Shown here: positions 12,494 to 24,312 of the stretch, piece by piece
How positions within the stretch are numbered: the first letter of the stretch is position 1
How the letters are laid out: each line of letters begins with the position of its first letter
NCBI RefSeq assembly: GCF_000247695.1
Contig: NW_004624778.1
Location: 8,474,924-8,538,923, forward strand
Source: Heterocephalus glaber
Taxonomy: Eukaryota; Chordata; Mammalia; Rodentia; Bathyergidae
Direction: 5' to 3'
DNA: 64,000 nt
The notes under the pieces: generated by a model
Told to the model about the DNA's origin: nothing
Database searches by the model: none
Seen by the model: only the letters and a program-made list of their open reading frames with translations
Position numbers and translations under genes: made by a program

Positions 12494-14159
12494 AACAAAT
12501 GCCTCAAGCCACGCAACCATGGCACTGTTACACGATTTGCTTTTAGAATAATATGTGGAGAAGAGCTCAAGATGCAAGGGCTGGCTAATCTGTCTGGTGT
12601 GAGCCATGTATGCCCTCTGGTTTCTTCCTTCACATTCTGGGGTCAGCAAGGGAGATGAATCCCTTTGTTGTCAACCTTGCCTTCTGTGGTGAGGGAGCTG
12701 TGGAGATAACAGCCATCAGAGGATCTGAAAGTTTAAAGCCTCATGCAAATGCAAAGTGAATGTCAACAGCTATTTTTTCTTTTTTAACAGTCTCAACTTC
12801 CTTTAGTCTCACTTCTCAAACTCTTCTCCTTGAAGTGCTTTTCCAGAATGTTCATTTGGTAACTCGAGTGAGGTCAGTTTAGTTGGAACATTCAGCTATC
12901 TCAGCGTTTTAGCTCTCTGAAAGAGTTACATGTCTTTGACTCAATTGCTTGGTCATGATGTGTGTCGGAATGTGTGTGTGTATGTTTGTATTTGTGTCTT
13001 GATATACAAACAAAAACAGTCTTTTAAAGTTTTCCTGTCAATGTCCTCATTCCTTTAGGATAAGAAATTATGACAAATGATGTTCCTGTGGGTTCCAGTC
13101 TTGAGGTAGGGCTTTCGCATCCTACCCCTTTCATTTGAAACCATCTTAAGGATTTATTGCCAAATGTCTGTCTTGGGTGTTTCATGACAGTGCATTCAGA
13201 TGGCTTCTCAACCTAAGTTCTAGAGTCAGTTTGTGCAGTGCATGGCCAACTCACCTTTTAGTCTGTGAAGGAAGTAGGCAGATTCTGTGCACTGCAGAAG
13301 GCTGACAGATGAGTGGATTTACATTTCCAGAATGTTCCCTTCAACCAAGAGTCACTTAAACAACCACTACTGTGTCTTCAAGGCCTCAAAACACCTAATG
13401 TGAAATTCTGCCACCATTGTAAAATCAGATTCTTGAAGGTGAAAGGGACTCTTTCTGAAGTTCTCAATAAACATATTTCCAGCCATCTCTCTTTATTAGT
13501 GACCTTTCTGTTGTTGAACACCTCTGGGCTTAGATGGTCTTTCCTTGTTGGGTCAAGGTATTCCTCTTTGTAATCTCTACTCAGTCTTCCACATAGGTGT
13601 TACCACTTTTCTAAGAATCCAGTCTAAAACCATGAGCAATTGTGTCCAGCAGAAAAGAGACTTCATTTGAGGGGAGGTCCTTAAAAGTCCCATTCATGAA
13701 TTCCATTGCTTGCTCTGCTGTCATTTATTAGATTCACTCTGGAGAATTAACAAGGGCTACCACAGGAAGAAAAGCAAATTCTTCTCTTCGCTCACTTAAG
13801 ACTCATTACTTAGAAATATGCTAATTCTGAGAGACAGAATAATGTGCCTTTACTCCATTGTGATTGCTTTGCACAGCTTGGCTACTTTATTCAAATTCCT
13901 GTGTTGAACTGTCTGATTTATTCCAGAGAGCAGGACAATCAGAAGATAGGCAGAAGTATAAACCTTCTGAATGTTTAGTGGCTATTCACTATTAGAGACA
14001 GGTGTTTCTCCAAACTGGTCATCTCCCTGGGTATAATTACATTTCTCTGGGCTAAATTTAATTGCAAACTATTAAAAATTACAGAAGGCATGGACGTTTG
14101 GAGAAAATGTCATTTTTTATTTCATGCACAAGTAATCAAGTTAAAGTATTTCTATTTTT
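12494..14159. other. Gene-free, AT-leaning unique sequence
   Basis: No exon, RNA gene or firm repeat recognised. A TG-rich patch lies at 12960-12985. One 86-codon plus-strand frame (13313-13573) has no known relative. Confidence 0.4.
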
Positions 14160-14330
14160 TAATGTTCCATAGTTACCATTTATTTATTCAGCTAACATTT
14201 GATGGGTGTAAATTCTATGGTAGTCATTATACTCAATATTAAGGTTATAAAATCAAATAAGTTACATCATCTGCCTTTAAGATTCAGACAGTCAGATAGG
14301 CAAATAAAATGGTAATTATAAAAGAATGTA
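14160..14330 (-). repeat. Ancient interspersed repeat (L2-type), antisense
   Basis: 'atttatttattcagctaacatttgatgggtgtaaattctatgg' then 'catcatctgcctttaagattcagacagtcag..aggcaaataaaatgg' follows the old mammalian pattern 'attcaacaaatatttattgagtacctactatg...tgccctcaaggagcttacagtct..aaacaaat'. Related debris may continue to about 14500. Confidence 0.5.
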
Positions 14331-14629
14331 CTAAATGTAGTGACTAGAAAAGATAACCCTCCAAATCAGATTGGGAGCAAGAAGAAAAAGCTTTTGGGAT
14401 GGAAGGAAGCTAATCCTTAGATCAAGTTCAAGGGACAAGAGGAGTTACAGGAGAACAGGCATTCCAGGAGGAAAACAACCACAGGCTCAACAAGCATAGG
14501 TCGTGGAACAACAGATTGGTCAAGAGGAATTGCAAGTAGTGCTGTTAGGGTGGATGATGACGACAGTGTGTTGCTAGCAGAGGTTAGGACTGAGCAGTGG
14601 GACGAACACAAGAAAGAATGAACTAGTAT

Positions 14630-14845
14630 TTGTTGCATCTGTACTTATTGCCAGATAGAGTCTAAGCCCTTGTATTTTATGGAAACTCCATAAATCCCTG
14701 GAAGATAGCTGCTATTATTACCTATAACTTACCTGTACCAGAACTGAGGCACAGGGACATTTAGCCATTTGCCTGTTACAGAACTAGTAAGACATAGATA
14801 TTAGATTTGAGCCTATGAAGTCTGGTTCTTGAGTTCATTCTTAGA
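14630..14845 (-). repeat. MIR SINE, antisense
   Basis: Good antisense MIR: 'ttatggaaactccataaatccctggaagatagctgctattattacc', 'gaactgaggcacagggacatttagccatttgcctgttacagaactagtaagacatagatattagatttgagcc'. The blocks follow the consensus in the correct order. Confidence 0.78.
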
Positions 14846-16464
14846 ATCACTATTTTAGTGGCCACATATACAAGGTATTACTTCTCAAAACTCTGATTTA
14901 TTCTAGACATGGGAATGACATGTGCAGAGTTATGTTCTAGAAAGGTCACGTGGAGAACCATGTGGTGAGCAGATCATAGGGTAGAAGGACTTAAGCAAGA
15001 GAGGCCAGCTGGAGGCCTTTGACATTAAAGACCTGAAACACACTGGTGACCAAAGACATCATCAGAAGTGAGCTGATTCAGAAAGCATTAAGCTGGTAGA
15101 ATCTGTACTACTCAGTGGCTAATGGGATTAGTTGTTGAATGAAAAGGTAGCATTTAAGATAGTTCTTAGGGCACCAGTCTTAAAGAGGGGCAGGTCTGGA
15201 AAAGGATGCTGGGGCAATTCAATGTGGGTCCTGTTGATTGTCAAGGGCCTGTGCAACACCGATGTGGTGATGCTTGGTAGGCAGTTGAGTGGCTGAGTTC
15301 TGCAGAATAGTTTAGGCTTTAAGATCCTAACAGTTAAAATCATGGATGTGGCATAACTTGCTTGGAACAACAGCTAATGTTGGGCTGTGGAGAGATCTTT
15401 GGGGATTACAGCCATTTAAAAGATAATCAGAGGAAAAAACCTTCATGAAGAATGTTTTGTCCAGAGCAGGAGAAACCCATGAAGTCTCCCAGAGGTTGTG
15501 ATTTGTGTTGCACAAATGTAAGCAGCACAGGGTCACTGTGACTTTTGAAAGAATGCTGAAAGTGTAGTTGTGGGTTCAGAAGCCTGTGAGGAAGGGGATG
15601 AGGAAACGGTTATGCAGACCAATCTTTCCAGAAGCCTGCCTATGAGGTGAAGTGTAGTTGTGCAGCAGCGAGTCCCCTTCTTTATAACACATCATGGAAC
15701 ACCTGCAGAGGTCTGCAATAGTGAGACAGGTACATGACCTGCCCTTGGTGCATGGGTAGCACCAAATTTGCTTGGACACATATTGAATAGGACTCATCTT
15801 GTTATGTTCAGTTTTCTGCTGGCACTAGGGAATTTGAAGAATACTTATATGAAGTAATGTAGATTCTTCCCTCAAACAGTTGTTATTCTAGCTGCGACAA
15901 AAGACAAACATTGAACTAAGAGTAAAAATGAGCCAAACTACCAGTCAATGGGCTATCAGAGAAGGGAGAGGGCAGAGTTTGCCAAAATCCTTGGGGATGC
16001 ATCGAATGAACTCTGTCCTCAGGGACAGAGCCATGGTGGGTCCTGGGAACACAGTGAGAGCTGCCATATGGATATATCGATGGGATAGTGTGTGAGGGTT
16101 GTGGAAAGGAGGCATTGAGAAGCTCAGCTCTTTCCTGGACTGTGTACCTTTTTTCAGGTCCCTTTTTAGGAATTTTGTACATGATCATAACCTGCGTGGC
16201 TTGATCTCTCCATCCAAGAGGCTCTAATATACTGAATCTGCCTACCAGGAGAAAGCATTTGACACCTGCCACATGTTATCCTTGCTTCATTTTTTAGGCC
16301 CTCAACAGCTCCTCTGTCTTTCATCATTCTGTTGAAACAAGAGCACCATCAAGGGGACAATGAGGAAATCTATGTGTGGAGTGGAGGAAAACAGAGGCTT
16401 AGGTAGTGTCAGTGATGCCCATAATAGGGTCCTACCCGGATTCTTTGAAGAAGAGACAAATGGT
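14846..16464. other. Gene-free sequence
   Basis: No gene recognised. Segments at 14960-15200 resemble GA-rich ancient repeat debris without a firm family. Minus-strand frames of 70-118 codons (15128-15370, 15916-16272) show no domains. Confidence 0.4.
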
Positions 16465-16985
16465 GTTCTGTTCTACTACTGTGTAAGAAACCACCCTAAA
16501 AACAAAAAAACTGTCCATGCTTTCTTATGTTCTCAGTGCTGTTGGTCAGGAAGTGGGCATGGCTTCTGCCCCTGGATTAGTAGGAACTCAGCAAGGGTAT
16601 CTGGGACAGGTAAATTTGCCAGGCTTGTGGTTGGGGTCTTAGCCCTAGCTTTGGCCATTTTGCTCAGTGCTTCTGTATGTCTTGTTCCTGCGAATGGGTG
16701 CCTGGGTCGGGAGAGCTGGAGCAGCTGGGGCTGCCTGGCACCTCTCTCTACACGACTTCTCCATGTGGCTGGCTGGAGTTTCCTCAATGGCATGGCAGTT
16801 TTAGGGTTTCAGAGCTCTTACATGTTGTCTTTTCTTACATGTTGTCTTTCGGAGAGAAGCAGGTGGGAGCTGCAAAGGTGCTTATGTTCCAGCCTGTGAA
16901 TTTCCAAATGTCACTTGCGCCACATTTTCTTGGTCAAACAAGTTACCAACTATCAGGCTCTGCAGAAGCCCTGTTTTCCCACATG
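16465..16985 (-). mobile_element. LTR relic (ERVL/MaLR-like), antisense
   Basis: Begins with 'ctactactgtgtaagaaaccacc', continues with 'gtcaggaagtgggcatggctt', 'ctccatgtggctggctggagtttcctcaatggcatggcag' and 'gtcacttgcgccacattttcttggtcaa'. That is the order seen in a common mammalian LTR in reverse complement. The 179-codon plus-strand frame across it is therefore a by-product. It contains a 17-bp tandem duplication at 16817-16850. Subfamily not assigned. Confidence 0.55.
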
Positions 16986-17104
16986 GCCCCAGGTAAGAAA
17001 GGTATTACTTGTTTGATTAAATGTGCACCTGACAGAAAGTAAGGGCCACAGAACAGTTTAAGAGATTGTCACAATTAGTGTGAGGAAGGTGTGGTCTGGT
17101 GGCC

Positions 17105-17190
17105 AGAAGAACCCTGAATTGGGAGCCAAGAGACCTGAGTCCTGGCTCAGCTTCATCTCCATCTAACCAACCTTGCAGTAGCTTTGACGT
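17105..17190 (+). repeat. MIR SINE fragment
   Basis: 'gaattgggagccaagagacctgagtcctggctcagcttcatctccatctaacc..ttgcagtagc' resembles the first half of sense MIR ('..gagtcaga..cctgggttcaaatcctggctctgcc'). Confidence 0.45.
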
Positions 17191-17293
17191 GTGGATGAAA
17201 ATCCTGGCCACGATGGTTTCATGTTTTACTTACTGAGCCCCTGGGGTAAATGGAGTTAGGTTTGATTTTAAAAGACAGGGGAATAGTTTTTTG

Positions 17294-17320
17294 CACACAC
17301 ACACACACAGACACACACAC
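17294..17320 (+). repeat. (CA)n microsatellite
   Basis: Dinucleotide CA run with one GA interruption. Probably length-polymorphic. Confidence 0.9.
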
Positions 17321-17673
17321 ATTACATACCACACATCGTCATATTATCTATAAACTAGAGACAAGTTTGGATGATTGACTACAGCTAGACAGTTCATGTC
17401 TCTTTTGCTCACCAAACACAGCCTGTCCTGACACACTTTCCTCATCTATCATCTGTGTTTCTTACCTGGTTCAGGTGAAGATGATATGCAATAAAATGTT
17501 CCCTGTTGGTTCAGAGCAGACGCTTCAAAAGAATTATCTAGTGGTTCTGAGGATTTGCCTTGATTAGAGTCAGAACTTTCATAATATCCAGATAAGGCTG
17601 TTTCTTTCTTCCTTATGCCATGTTCCATCCTATTTTTACACACTTTCCTACCTAAAAACTTTTACTAGTTGAT

Positions 17674-17696
17674 TGTGTGTGTGTGTGTGTGTGTGT
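17674..17696 (+). repeat. (TG)n microsatellite
   Basis: Uninterrupted TG run, continued by an imperfect 'atgtgcgaggtgtgtg' stretch. It lies about 350 bp from an oppositely oriented CA run at 17294, so the two are complementary and could in principle pair. Confidence 0.9.
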
Positions 17697-17699
17697 ATG

Positions 17700-20249
17700 T
17701 GCGAGGTGTGTGTTCTCAGCATTTGGGTTGGTGCTGTCTAGCGTTATTTGATATATCATGTGCTTGTGTGAGTATGTGAATGCACTTAGCTCTCTGAATG
17801 AAGGGTTTAGAGTAAAAGTTGACCTAAAAAACTTATTACTCATGGACATAGATGTTAACCTATCCTCATTTTGGGTCTTGAATTAGCTGTTCTTTATGCT
17901 TAAGTTGATATTCTTGGAATTTACCTTAAAATGAGCAGTCTGTGGGATCCTGTTTCCTTTAACATGCTTCAACTTGACTGGCAGCAGCTGACTGAAAGCC
18001 CTTGCTTCTTTCTGCACAGACAGTCAAAAACTCCTAGCTCCAGAAACTTGGTGGGCTGAACAGGTGTCCAGTGAAAGAGGGAACCCAAAGCCTATGTCCT
18101 GGTGGATAAATAAGTAAAGATATCTGTCAGAGTCCATTGAGTGCTCTTTCTTCCCCATGCATGGACAGGAGAGACCATATTATACATAGTGTTTGTTTAG
18201 ATTCTTACTGCTAAGAGTAAGTGCTCTGTAAACATGCCATATTTAGCCATTGCTGCATGTACTGCTGCCTTTCTGAAGTCTTTAATTTAATGAAATGAAT
18301 TACTTTAAAAAGATGTGCTGTGCAGCCTCTTAGAACATTAAACAAGAGCAGTTCAGGTCTTTTCAGGAACCTGAAGCCAAGGGATGGTTTGTTTTTTTTG
18401 GTCTCCAGGAAGAAGTGACACAGAAGGAGGAATTGACCTTTCTACTTTGGCTGAAACCCACCAGGTCCCTTCCTGGTGCTCACATTCCCCAAGTGTGTAA
18501 CTCAACACCTGTCTTTCTGTAGGCAAACAGAGCTCACAGTGACAGTGGAGCCCCTCCTGCCCCAATCCTGCCAGCAGCTCAGCACCTTTTACCTATTATT
18601 TCAAACCCTGAAAAACCAGAACCGCAGAATAAATTTTCCCCAAGGATTCTGATTTAGGGCCAAGAAAAAATTTAATCAGAAAAACAACTCCCCCAGGAGG
18701 TCCTGGCCTTGGCCCATCTCTCCATTTCTAGCTCCAAATCTAGAGGAGCAAAGGTGTAAGGATTTTAGAGAACTTTAAGACTCCCTGTGGCTCCCCCTGT
18801 GCAGGAGAGGGAAATGTGGGCTGAATGATGTCCTCTCTTACTGTCTGAATGCTAGCCCATCTGAGCTACACAACACCCCCTGCTATTTCCGTCTGACATG
18901 GCCAAGCTGAATCTCTCGTAAGTAAATAATTAATTTGGAAGTTGGGGATGTCAGTGGAAAAGTTGGCAATGAGGACTCAAATAACCAGCCCCAAAATGTG
19001 ATAGCTGCTCTCTGGCACTCTGAGAGAAGAACTGTCAGTTCTATTAGACCTGGACAGTCCTGTCTTCCAGCCTGTCTCTCCACATTAAAGTCAACCAACT
19101 GTATCTCTCCATTTTTGGATCACGTCGCTGTTTCCAAACACTTGTACACATTTGAAAGGCTGGTGTTTTCTTTCTTAAATCCACCAGGCCTATGCACGTC
19201 TCCATGACTCAAGAGATGAGTCTGGCCTCCAGTATCACTGTGGATATGGGGAGGGGTCAGGCTGTGAATAAACCATTACGTGACTGATTCTGTATCCTTT
19301 TCTTTCACCACAAAAACCTCAATTTCCCTTTTTGTGGAAAATGAAAACCCTCTTTCAGTGCCCCATCAGTGAGACTGTGGCCATTGAATTACATGACATC
19401 CCCAGGAAATTTTAAAGATTAATTGGCTTTGGGGAGGTCTGGCAGGGTGGGACGCTTTCCCTGTCCATGAGAGAAACAGAGGTATCCACTTGCATTCCTT
19501 CTGACCTCACTGCCAACTTCCAGTGTAGATGAGGAAACTGATGGGCCAATGAATGATTTGTGAATCCACAGACGTGTGGCTGAGAGGCCCTAAGGGCGTC
19601 AACCACAGGATCCATTGGGTCATAGAGTTCCCTTGCTCCCACTGCAATTCAGGGCTTCCATGGAGCTGGGGGAAGGAGTGAGTGATGATGGGGCCCCAAA
19701 TCACAGTTGGAAGCAAGCAAGGACAAGAGCAGGAACTACAACTCAGAGAGCCTCCACAGGCCTGGTACAGGAGGCTTTCTGTAATGCTAGGATGACATCA
19801 TTTCTGGAAGGAAATAATAGAACAAAATCAGACAGAGGCAATATAAGAATTTGTAAACTGAAAATATGATATGAAGGTAAGATGTGATGCTTATTGGTTG
19901 AAAGATTTTCCTTGCCCTTTAATGCATCTGCATTTGTCATTCATGAACTGTTAATTAAATACAAACTCCGATTGTCTCAGTTTCTTGTCGGGGCCTTCCC
20001 AGGACTGCATGTATATCACAGTTATTTGCTATTCCAGCTCTCTTGTATACTCCTGGACTGTTATAGAGTAATTTAGACCCGTATAAAATGCTGTTGCTTT
20101 TGCAGGACATAAAAAGTTAAAAAAAAAAAAAAAAGCAAAACAAAACTTAGTTTGGCATTCAAACTATTTGAAGACTTATCTCTCACCACTTTCTGAATGC
20201 TCTGTTCATTCCCTGATGGGACTTCCATACTTCTGTTTACATTACACTG
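17700..20249. other. Gene-free sequence
   Basis: No exon or RNA gene recognised over about 2.5 kb. An A run lies at 20117-20135. Open frames are 90 codons or fewer, paired with opposite-strand frames, without domains. Confidence 0.45.
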
Positions 20250-20642
20250 ACCTTAAATGTCCTCCCAAAGCCTCATGCACTTCATGGAGCTTTAGGAAGG
20301 TAACTGGATCATGGGGGAATGATAGACACCAGTGAATCAGTCCACTGTTGAGTTTATAGCTAAATGTGATGTGGGGAGGTGGAAACTGGTCAGAGGAGGT
20401 GGGTCCTGTGAGGGTGGCCTGGAAGGGTCTGTCTCCCTCCTCGTCCTTTGATCTCTCCTTTCTGCCTGCCATGCCATGAGCAGTTCTCCTCTGCCGCACC
20501 CCTCTGCCAGGCCACCTAGCCTTGCAGCCAGTGCACTATGGACTGAAACCTCTACAAACTGTGAACCAAAATAAACCTTTCCTCTGTTAACTTAGGGGTA
20601 CTGGATATTTTGCCCCAGCCACAAGAAAGCAACCAAGACATT
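20250..20642 (+). mobile_element. Solo LTR, ERVL-MaLR type
   Basis: Follows a MaLR-type LTR: 'aatgtcctcccaaagcctcatgc', 'ggtaactggatcatgggggaa', 'ggaggtgggtcctgtgagggtggcctggaagggt', a CT-rich block, 'ctgaaacctctacaaactgtgaaccaaaataaacc' with an AATAAA polyadenylation signal at 20570-20575, and an end near 'gcaaccaagaca'. No internal retroviral genes are attached, so it is a solo LTR. A relative of the same type lies inverted at 22637-23032. Confidence 0.78.
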
Positions 20643-20649
20643 AATACTC

Positions 20650-20859
20650 ACCTGGCCATGGAAAGTCCTTTCCCTTCCTAGACTCCCCAGCTTGTACCTT
20701 TCTTACTCCTGACCTTCTACAGCACCTATCATCAGCATCGGTTTTTTATGACAAAATATTACACTTACTGTTTTGGACTATTTAAGTTTTATTTATTTGT
20801 TTACTTTTTAAGTTTCTCCTATTTATATTAGGAATTTTGGGGGAGACATAAAGATTTAA
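20650..20859. other. AT-rich spacer
   Basis: Nothing recognised between the LTR and the L2-like piece. Confidence 0.4.
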
Positions 20860-20925
20860 TGTACTAGCACCCCTCACAACATTTAGTATGAAACAAGTAC
20901 TTGATAAATACTGATTGAATTTATA
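20860..20925 (+). repeat. L2 3'-end fragment (tentative)
   Basis: 'ctagcacccctcacaacatttagtatgaaacaagtacttgataaatactgattgaat' resembles the L2 tail 'cctagcacagtgcctggcacatagtaggtgctcaataaatatttgttgaat'. Confidence 0.45.
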
Positions 20926-21540
20926 TTATTAAATTTTAGACATTATAGAAAAGTAGTGTGTTCAATTCTTATTCCTAAGAAGTTTTGTATCCAGTGAGTA
21001 CGAAGAGATGGGTTTATCTGTACATCTACATAGAAATGTTAATGGAAAGCCAAAACTCAATAAAAATTTTCAGTATTCATTTAGAGAAGGAGTATTTGTG
21101 TAGGTGAAGGGGATTTAGTACCCAAAGATGCCATCATCCTAAGTCAGAATACCATAATGGGGAGGACTGAACTCCTCATGGCCTCCTTCCCCAACCCTCC
21201 CACACCATCCCATTTAATGTCTGTGGCAGCTCCCGCCATGTTTCCCAAATCCTCCATGGCCTCATCCTTGAGGATACAGTTCTATCAAAGCATCCCTAAG
21301 GTCTCCAGCACACTCTGACCTCTCCTTTCTCTAATAGTGTGTTGGGAGGATATTTCTGTCTCCCTAATGACATCAGCCGACTATGATATTTTGTTGCAAG
21401 ACACATGGATGGTGGTATAGATTGTATCATATTTCACTCCGTCCATTTCCACACTATTTTCAAATCATCATATATTTCAATTATATATAATATTGTTATT
21501 GTATGTATATATTTTATCACTTTAATAACTGACAACTTCA
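20926..21540. other. Gene-free AT-rich sequence
   Basis: No recognised feature. The last 100 bases are strongly AT-rich and hold part of a 104-codon hydrophobic chance frame. Confidence 0.4.
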
Positions 21541-21610
21541 TCAAAGCAGAGGTCTTGAGTTACATTCTGCTCATATTCCACAGTGCATTTAGAACATTTA
21601 CTATGTTTTT
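21541..21610 (+). repeat. L2 3'-end fragment (tentative)
   Basis: 'aaagcagaggtcttgagttacattctgctcatattccacagtgcatttagaac' resembles the L2 tail '..gggcagggactttgtctgtcttgttcac..cagtgcctagaac'. Confidence 0.45.
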
Positions 21611-21675
21611 TGATAACTGGCCCACTGCCACCATAATTCTGTTTCTTGAGGAGTTTTCACAGCTTTGCAGTTTTT

Positions 21676-21747
21676 TAAAAAATTTTATTTTATTGGCACA
21701 TTTTAGGTATACAATATAATGACATTCATCATTGGAAATTTGCACCT
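21676..21747 (-). mobile_element. Very short 5'-truncated L1-type retroinsertion
   Basis: A 72-bp segment lies between perfect 15-bp direct repeats (AGCTTTGCAGTTTTT, 21661-21675 and 21748-21762). On the minus strand it ends in 'gccaataaaataaaattttttA', that is, an AATAAA signal plus an A tail. The structure is that of a target-primed insertion. Its small size and non-tRNA sequence fit the extreme 3' end of an L1. The source family is inferred, not matched. Confidence 0.65.
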
Positions 21748-21762
21748 AGCTTTGCAGTTTTT

Positions 21763-22636
21763 GAAAGGAAAGTGTTGCTGGGAAGGAAGAGAGATTTATC
21801 TGGAGTTGTCTCAAAAGCATTTCCTGACCTCCACTGTGCCCCGGGTATCCTTGATATCTCTGTGCTTTGTACTGCCTCTCTTGGACACATTTTGTTGTCT
21901 TCCTTCTTCAATTCTTTGTTTTCTCATTTCTATCTCTAAGTGTTGACCACCAGCCCAACATACAATAGACACTTATAAATCTTTGTAAAAAAATGAATGA
22001 TAAATGAATTAGTGGATGGATATTGAGCTCTTAGGAGCTCAAAGTAGGAAGGGGTGAGAATGACTTGCAAGTCTGGCAGGTTGCAAGTCAGTCCAGGTGG
22101 TCTGAGCTGCGTTTGTCTGGGCCAGGCCTTCTGGAAGGCCCATTTTCATTACCCAGAAGAAACAGCTTTTTCTACACTATAGAGCCAAGACTTCTTGGCT
22201 GTCTAGCAAAGCAATGACTTAGTCTCTAGAAGTACAGTGGAGCAGTGGTTGAAATGGGTACAGCTCACTCAGACACAAGTGCTCGGTATCGGTTACCTCT
22301 GAAAAGCCAGACACTGGCAGGCTGGGATCACACACATTCTCTGTCCTGTCTCTGTCTCTGTCCACCCCCCACTACTGATTACTGATCTGGCTCATAAATA
22401 CATTGTGCTTATTTTATATTATACAAGCTTGGGAGAGGCCACAGATGTAGTGAAAAGTCCATTAGGTTTTAAGTTAAAAAACACAGATTCTATTTTCAGT
22501 TCTGGTTTGTGTTGAATGTTACCTTAGAAAAATCCCTTCATTATTCCCTACACTATAGGATAAAGGCACTGTACTACATGGTCTCAGAGTTCAAAGCTAA
22601 GAAGAGATGGGTTTCCTAAGATAGAATGGCTTGCCT
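21763..22636. other. Gene-free sequence
   Basis: No exon recognised. A weak L2-like tail ('ccaacatacaatagacacttataaatctttg') lies at 21950-21990. The rest is unassigned. Confidence 0.4.
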
Positions 22637-23032
22637 TTTGTATTGCTCAGCTTTTTCTTTGCTGGGACAAAATATCTGACACTTGCAACTTAAAGGAGGA
22701 GAGATTTATTTTGAATCACAGTTTCAGTGGGTTTAGTTCATGGTCAGCTGGCACCAAGACAGAAACAACATGGTGGGAGGCCCTGGTTGGCTCCAGCTAT
22801 TTACCAGTTGGCAACTAAGAAACAAAGGGAAAGAAGGAGCTAGGAACAAGAATACAACCTTCTAGGTCACACCTCCAGTGATCACCTCCAGCGAGGCCCC
22901 ACCTCCTGGCCACACATTCAGCTGCTAAACCCCTCAGTGAATGGGTCCACTAATAAGTGTAGTGCTTCCATGATCCAATCATATTCCAAATACATGAAAC
23001 TTTTGGGGGACATTTTAGATCCAAATCTTAAC
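22637..23032 (-). mobile_element. Solo LTR, ERVL-MaLR type, antisense
   Basis: Reverse complement of the LTR type at 20250: 'ggaggagagatttattttgaatcacagtttcagtgg', 'tcatggtcagctggcaccaag', 'aacatggtgggagg', 'gcgaggccccacctcctggcc', 'gaatgggtccactaa', 'tgatccaatcat', ending 'cttttgggggacattttagatccaaatcttaaca'. No internal genes. Confidence 0.78.
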
Positions 23033-23819
23033 ACTTTTGAAAGTAGTGAGCTTTCAATTGATAGAAGTTCTGTATCAGGGATTCTGTGTCTTGGAAGTGA
23101 GGTTGTGTTGTTCCTTTTAACCTGATTAGGGATCTTTCAGCTGATATAGAATCCCATTAGCATGTGTCAAACTGATGTCAGAGAAGAAAGAGGGATTATA
23201 TGTTTTTCTCTGTGCAACCTACAAGTGAATTAATATCTGCTTTGCTATTTTGTTAATGACGTTCTCCTCATTGTCCATCACTTTTCAGTGATCTTTTTTG
23301 GGGATCATCGGTTAACGATCCATGCATTGAAAAGCACACATAAATCCACATGTCTACACACATACGCACTTTCTCTTCCTGCACTGAGACCCTGGTCCTG
23401 GGTATGCTTTGTGGCTTGCTGGTTTAATCTGCTGTTGAAAAAGGGCCCAGATTCCCTGTGGTGGGTGTGTCCCTCTGTTGGAGACTCAGGCCATGGAATC
23501 TCCAGGGGCATTTAATGATTCATTTGCCATTGTTAGGAGAGTGACTTCTGCCTGGTAGTCAGGTGAGTCTTGTGTTGTCATTTCTTTCCACTGAGTCTTT
23601 GCAATCCTGTGCTGATGTTTTTGCTACCAGAGACCTTTATTAACATTAAAATATTTCAAAGCTCCATAGGCCCCAGAGGAGAATGATAACAAAGTCACCT
23701 CCACTATATTTTAGCCCATTTTCTTGAAACTATAATGACATGTGTTCATATTTTAAATGAATGTATTAATGTTTTTAAAAAGAGAATGTATGGATATACA
23801 CATATGCAAGTCACTCTTG
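23033..23819. other. Gene-free spacer between LTRs
   Basis: No gene recognised. It contains overlapping chance frames of about 70 codons on both strands (23288-23515). Confidence 0.4.
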
Positions 23820-24312
23820 TGTTAGTTTCCTACTGCTGCTGTAACAAATTTCTACAAACCAAGTGACTTAATGCAACACAAATTTATTATTGTACAGTTC
23901 TGGAGGACAGAAGTCTGAAGTGGGTCTCTCTGGGCTGAAACCCAGGTGCTGGCAGAACTGTATTCCTTCCAGAGGCTCTAGGGGAAAATCTGTTTTCTTT
24001 TCTTTATTGTCTTTAGAAGCTGCTGTCAGTCTTTGGTTCATGGCTCTATTCTTCCATCTTCAAACTGAGCAATATCAGGCTGTGTCATTTTCACACTGCA
24101 ATCTCTCTTTTCTACTTCTTCCACTTTAAGGACCCTTGCAAATACGTTGGGCCCATCTGGTTTAGCCAAGGCTGTTTTCTTACTTTAAAGTCAACTGATT
24201 AGCAACTTTAATTCCATCCACAAACTTAATTGCCTCCTGCCATGTAATATATTCATAGGATCTGGTGATTAGGGCATGGAACATCTTTGGGAAAACATTA
24301 TTCTGCCTATTT
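23820..24312 (-). mobile_element. MLT1-type LTR, antisense
   Basis: Strong match in order to antisense MLT1: 'gtgttagtttcctactgctgctgtaacaaatttctacaaacc', 'acaaatttattattgtacagttctggaggacagaagtctgaa', 'ctggcaga', 'cttgcaaatacg..gggcccatc', 'aattgcctcc', 'ggaaaacattattctgcctatttcacc'. Full-length or nearly so. It is a solo LTR of an ancient mammalian retroelement. Confidence 0.82.

Noticed and set aside
16360..16899. 179-codon plus-strand frame with a hydrophobic stretch that looks like a membrane segment
   Set aside because: It mostly runs through an antisense LTR relic and includes its 17-bp duplication; the hydrophobic stretch is a by-product of that DNA.
20250..24312. A complete endogenous retrovirus between the LTRs
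   Set aside because: The LTRs differ in orientation or type, and the DNA between them shows no gag/pol/env-like frames; they are solo LTRs.
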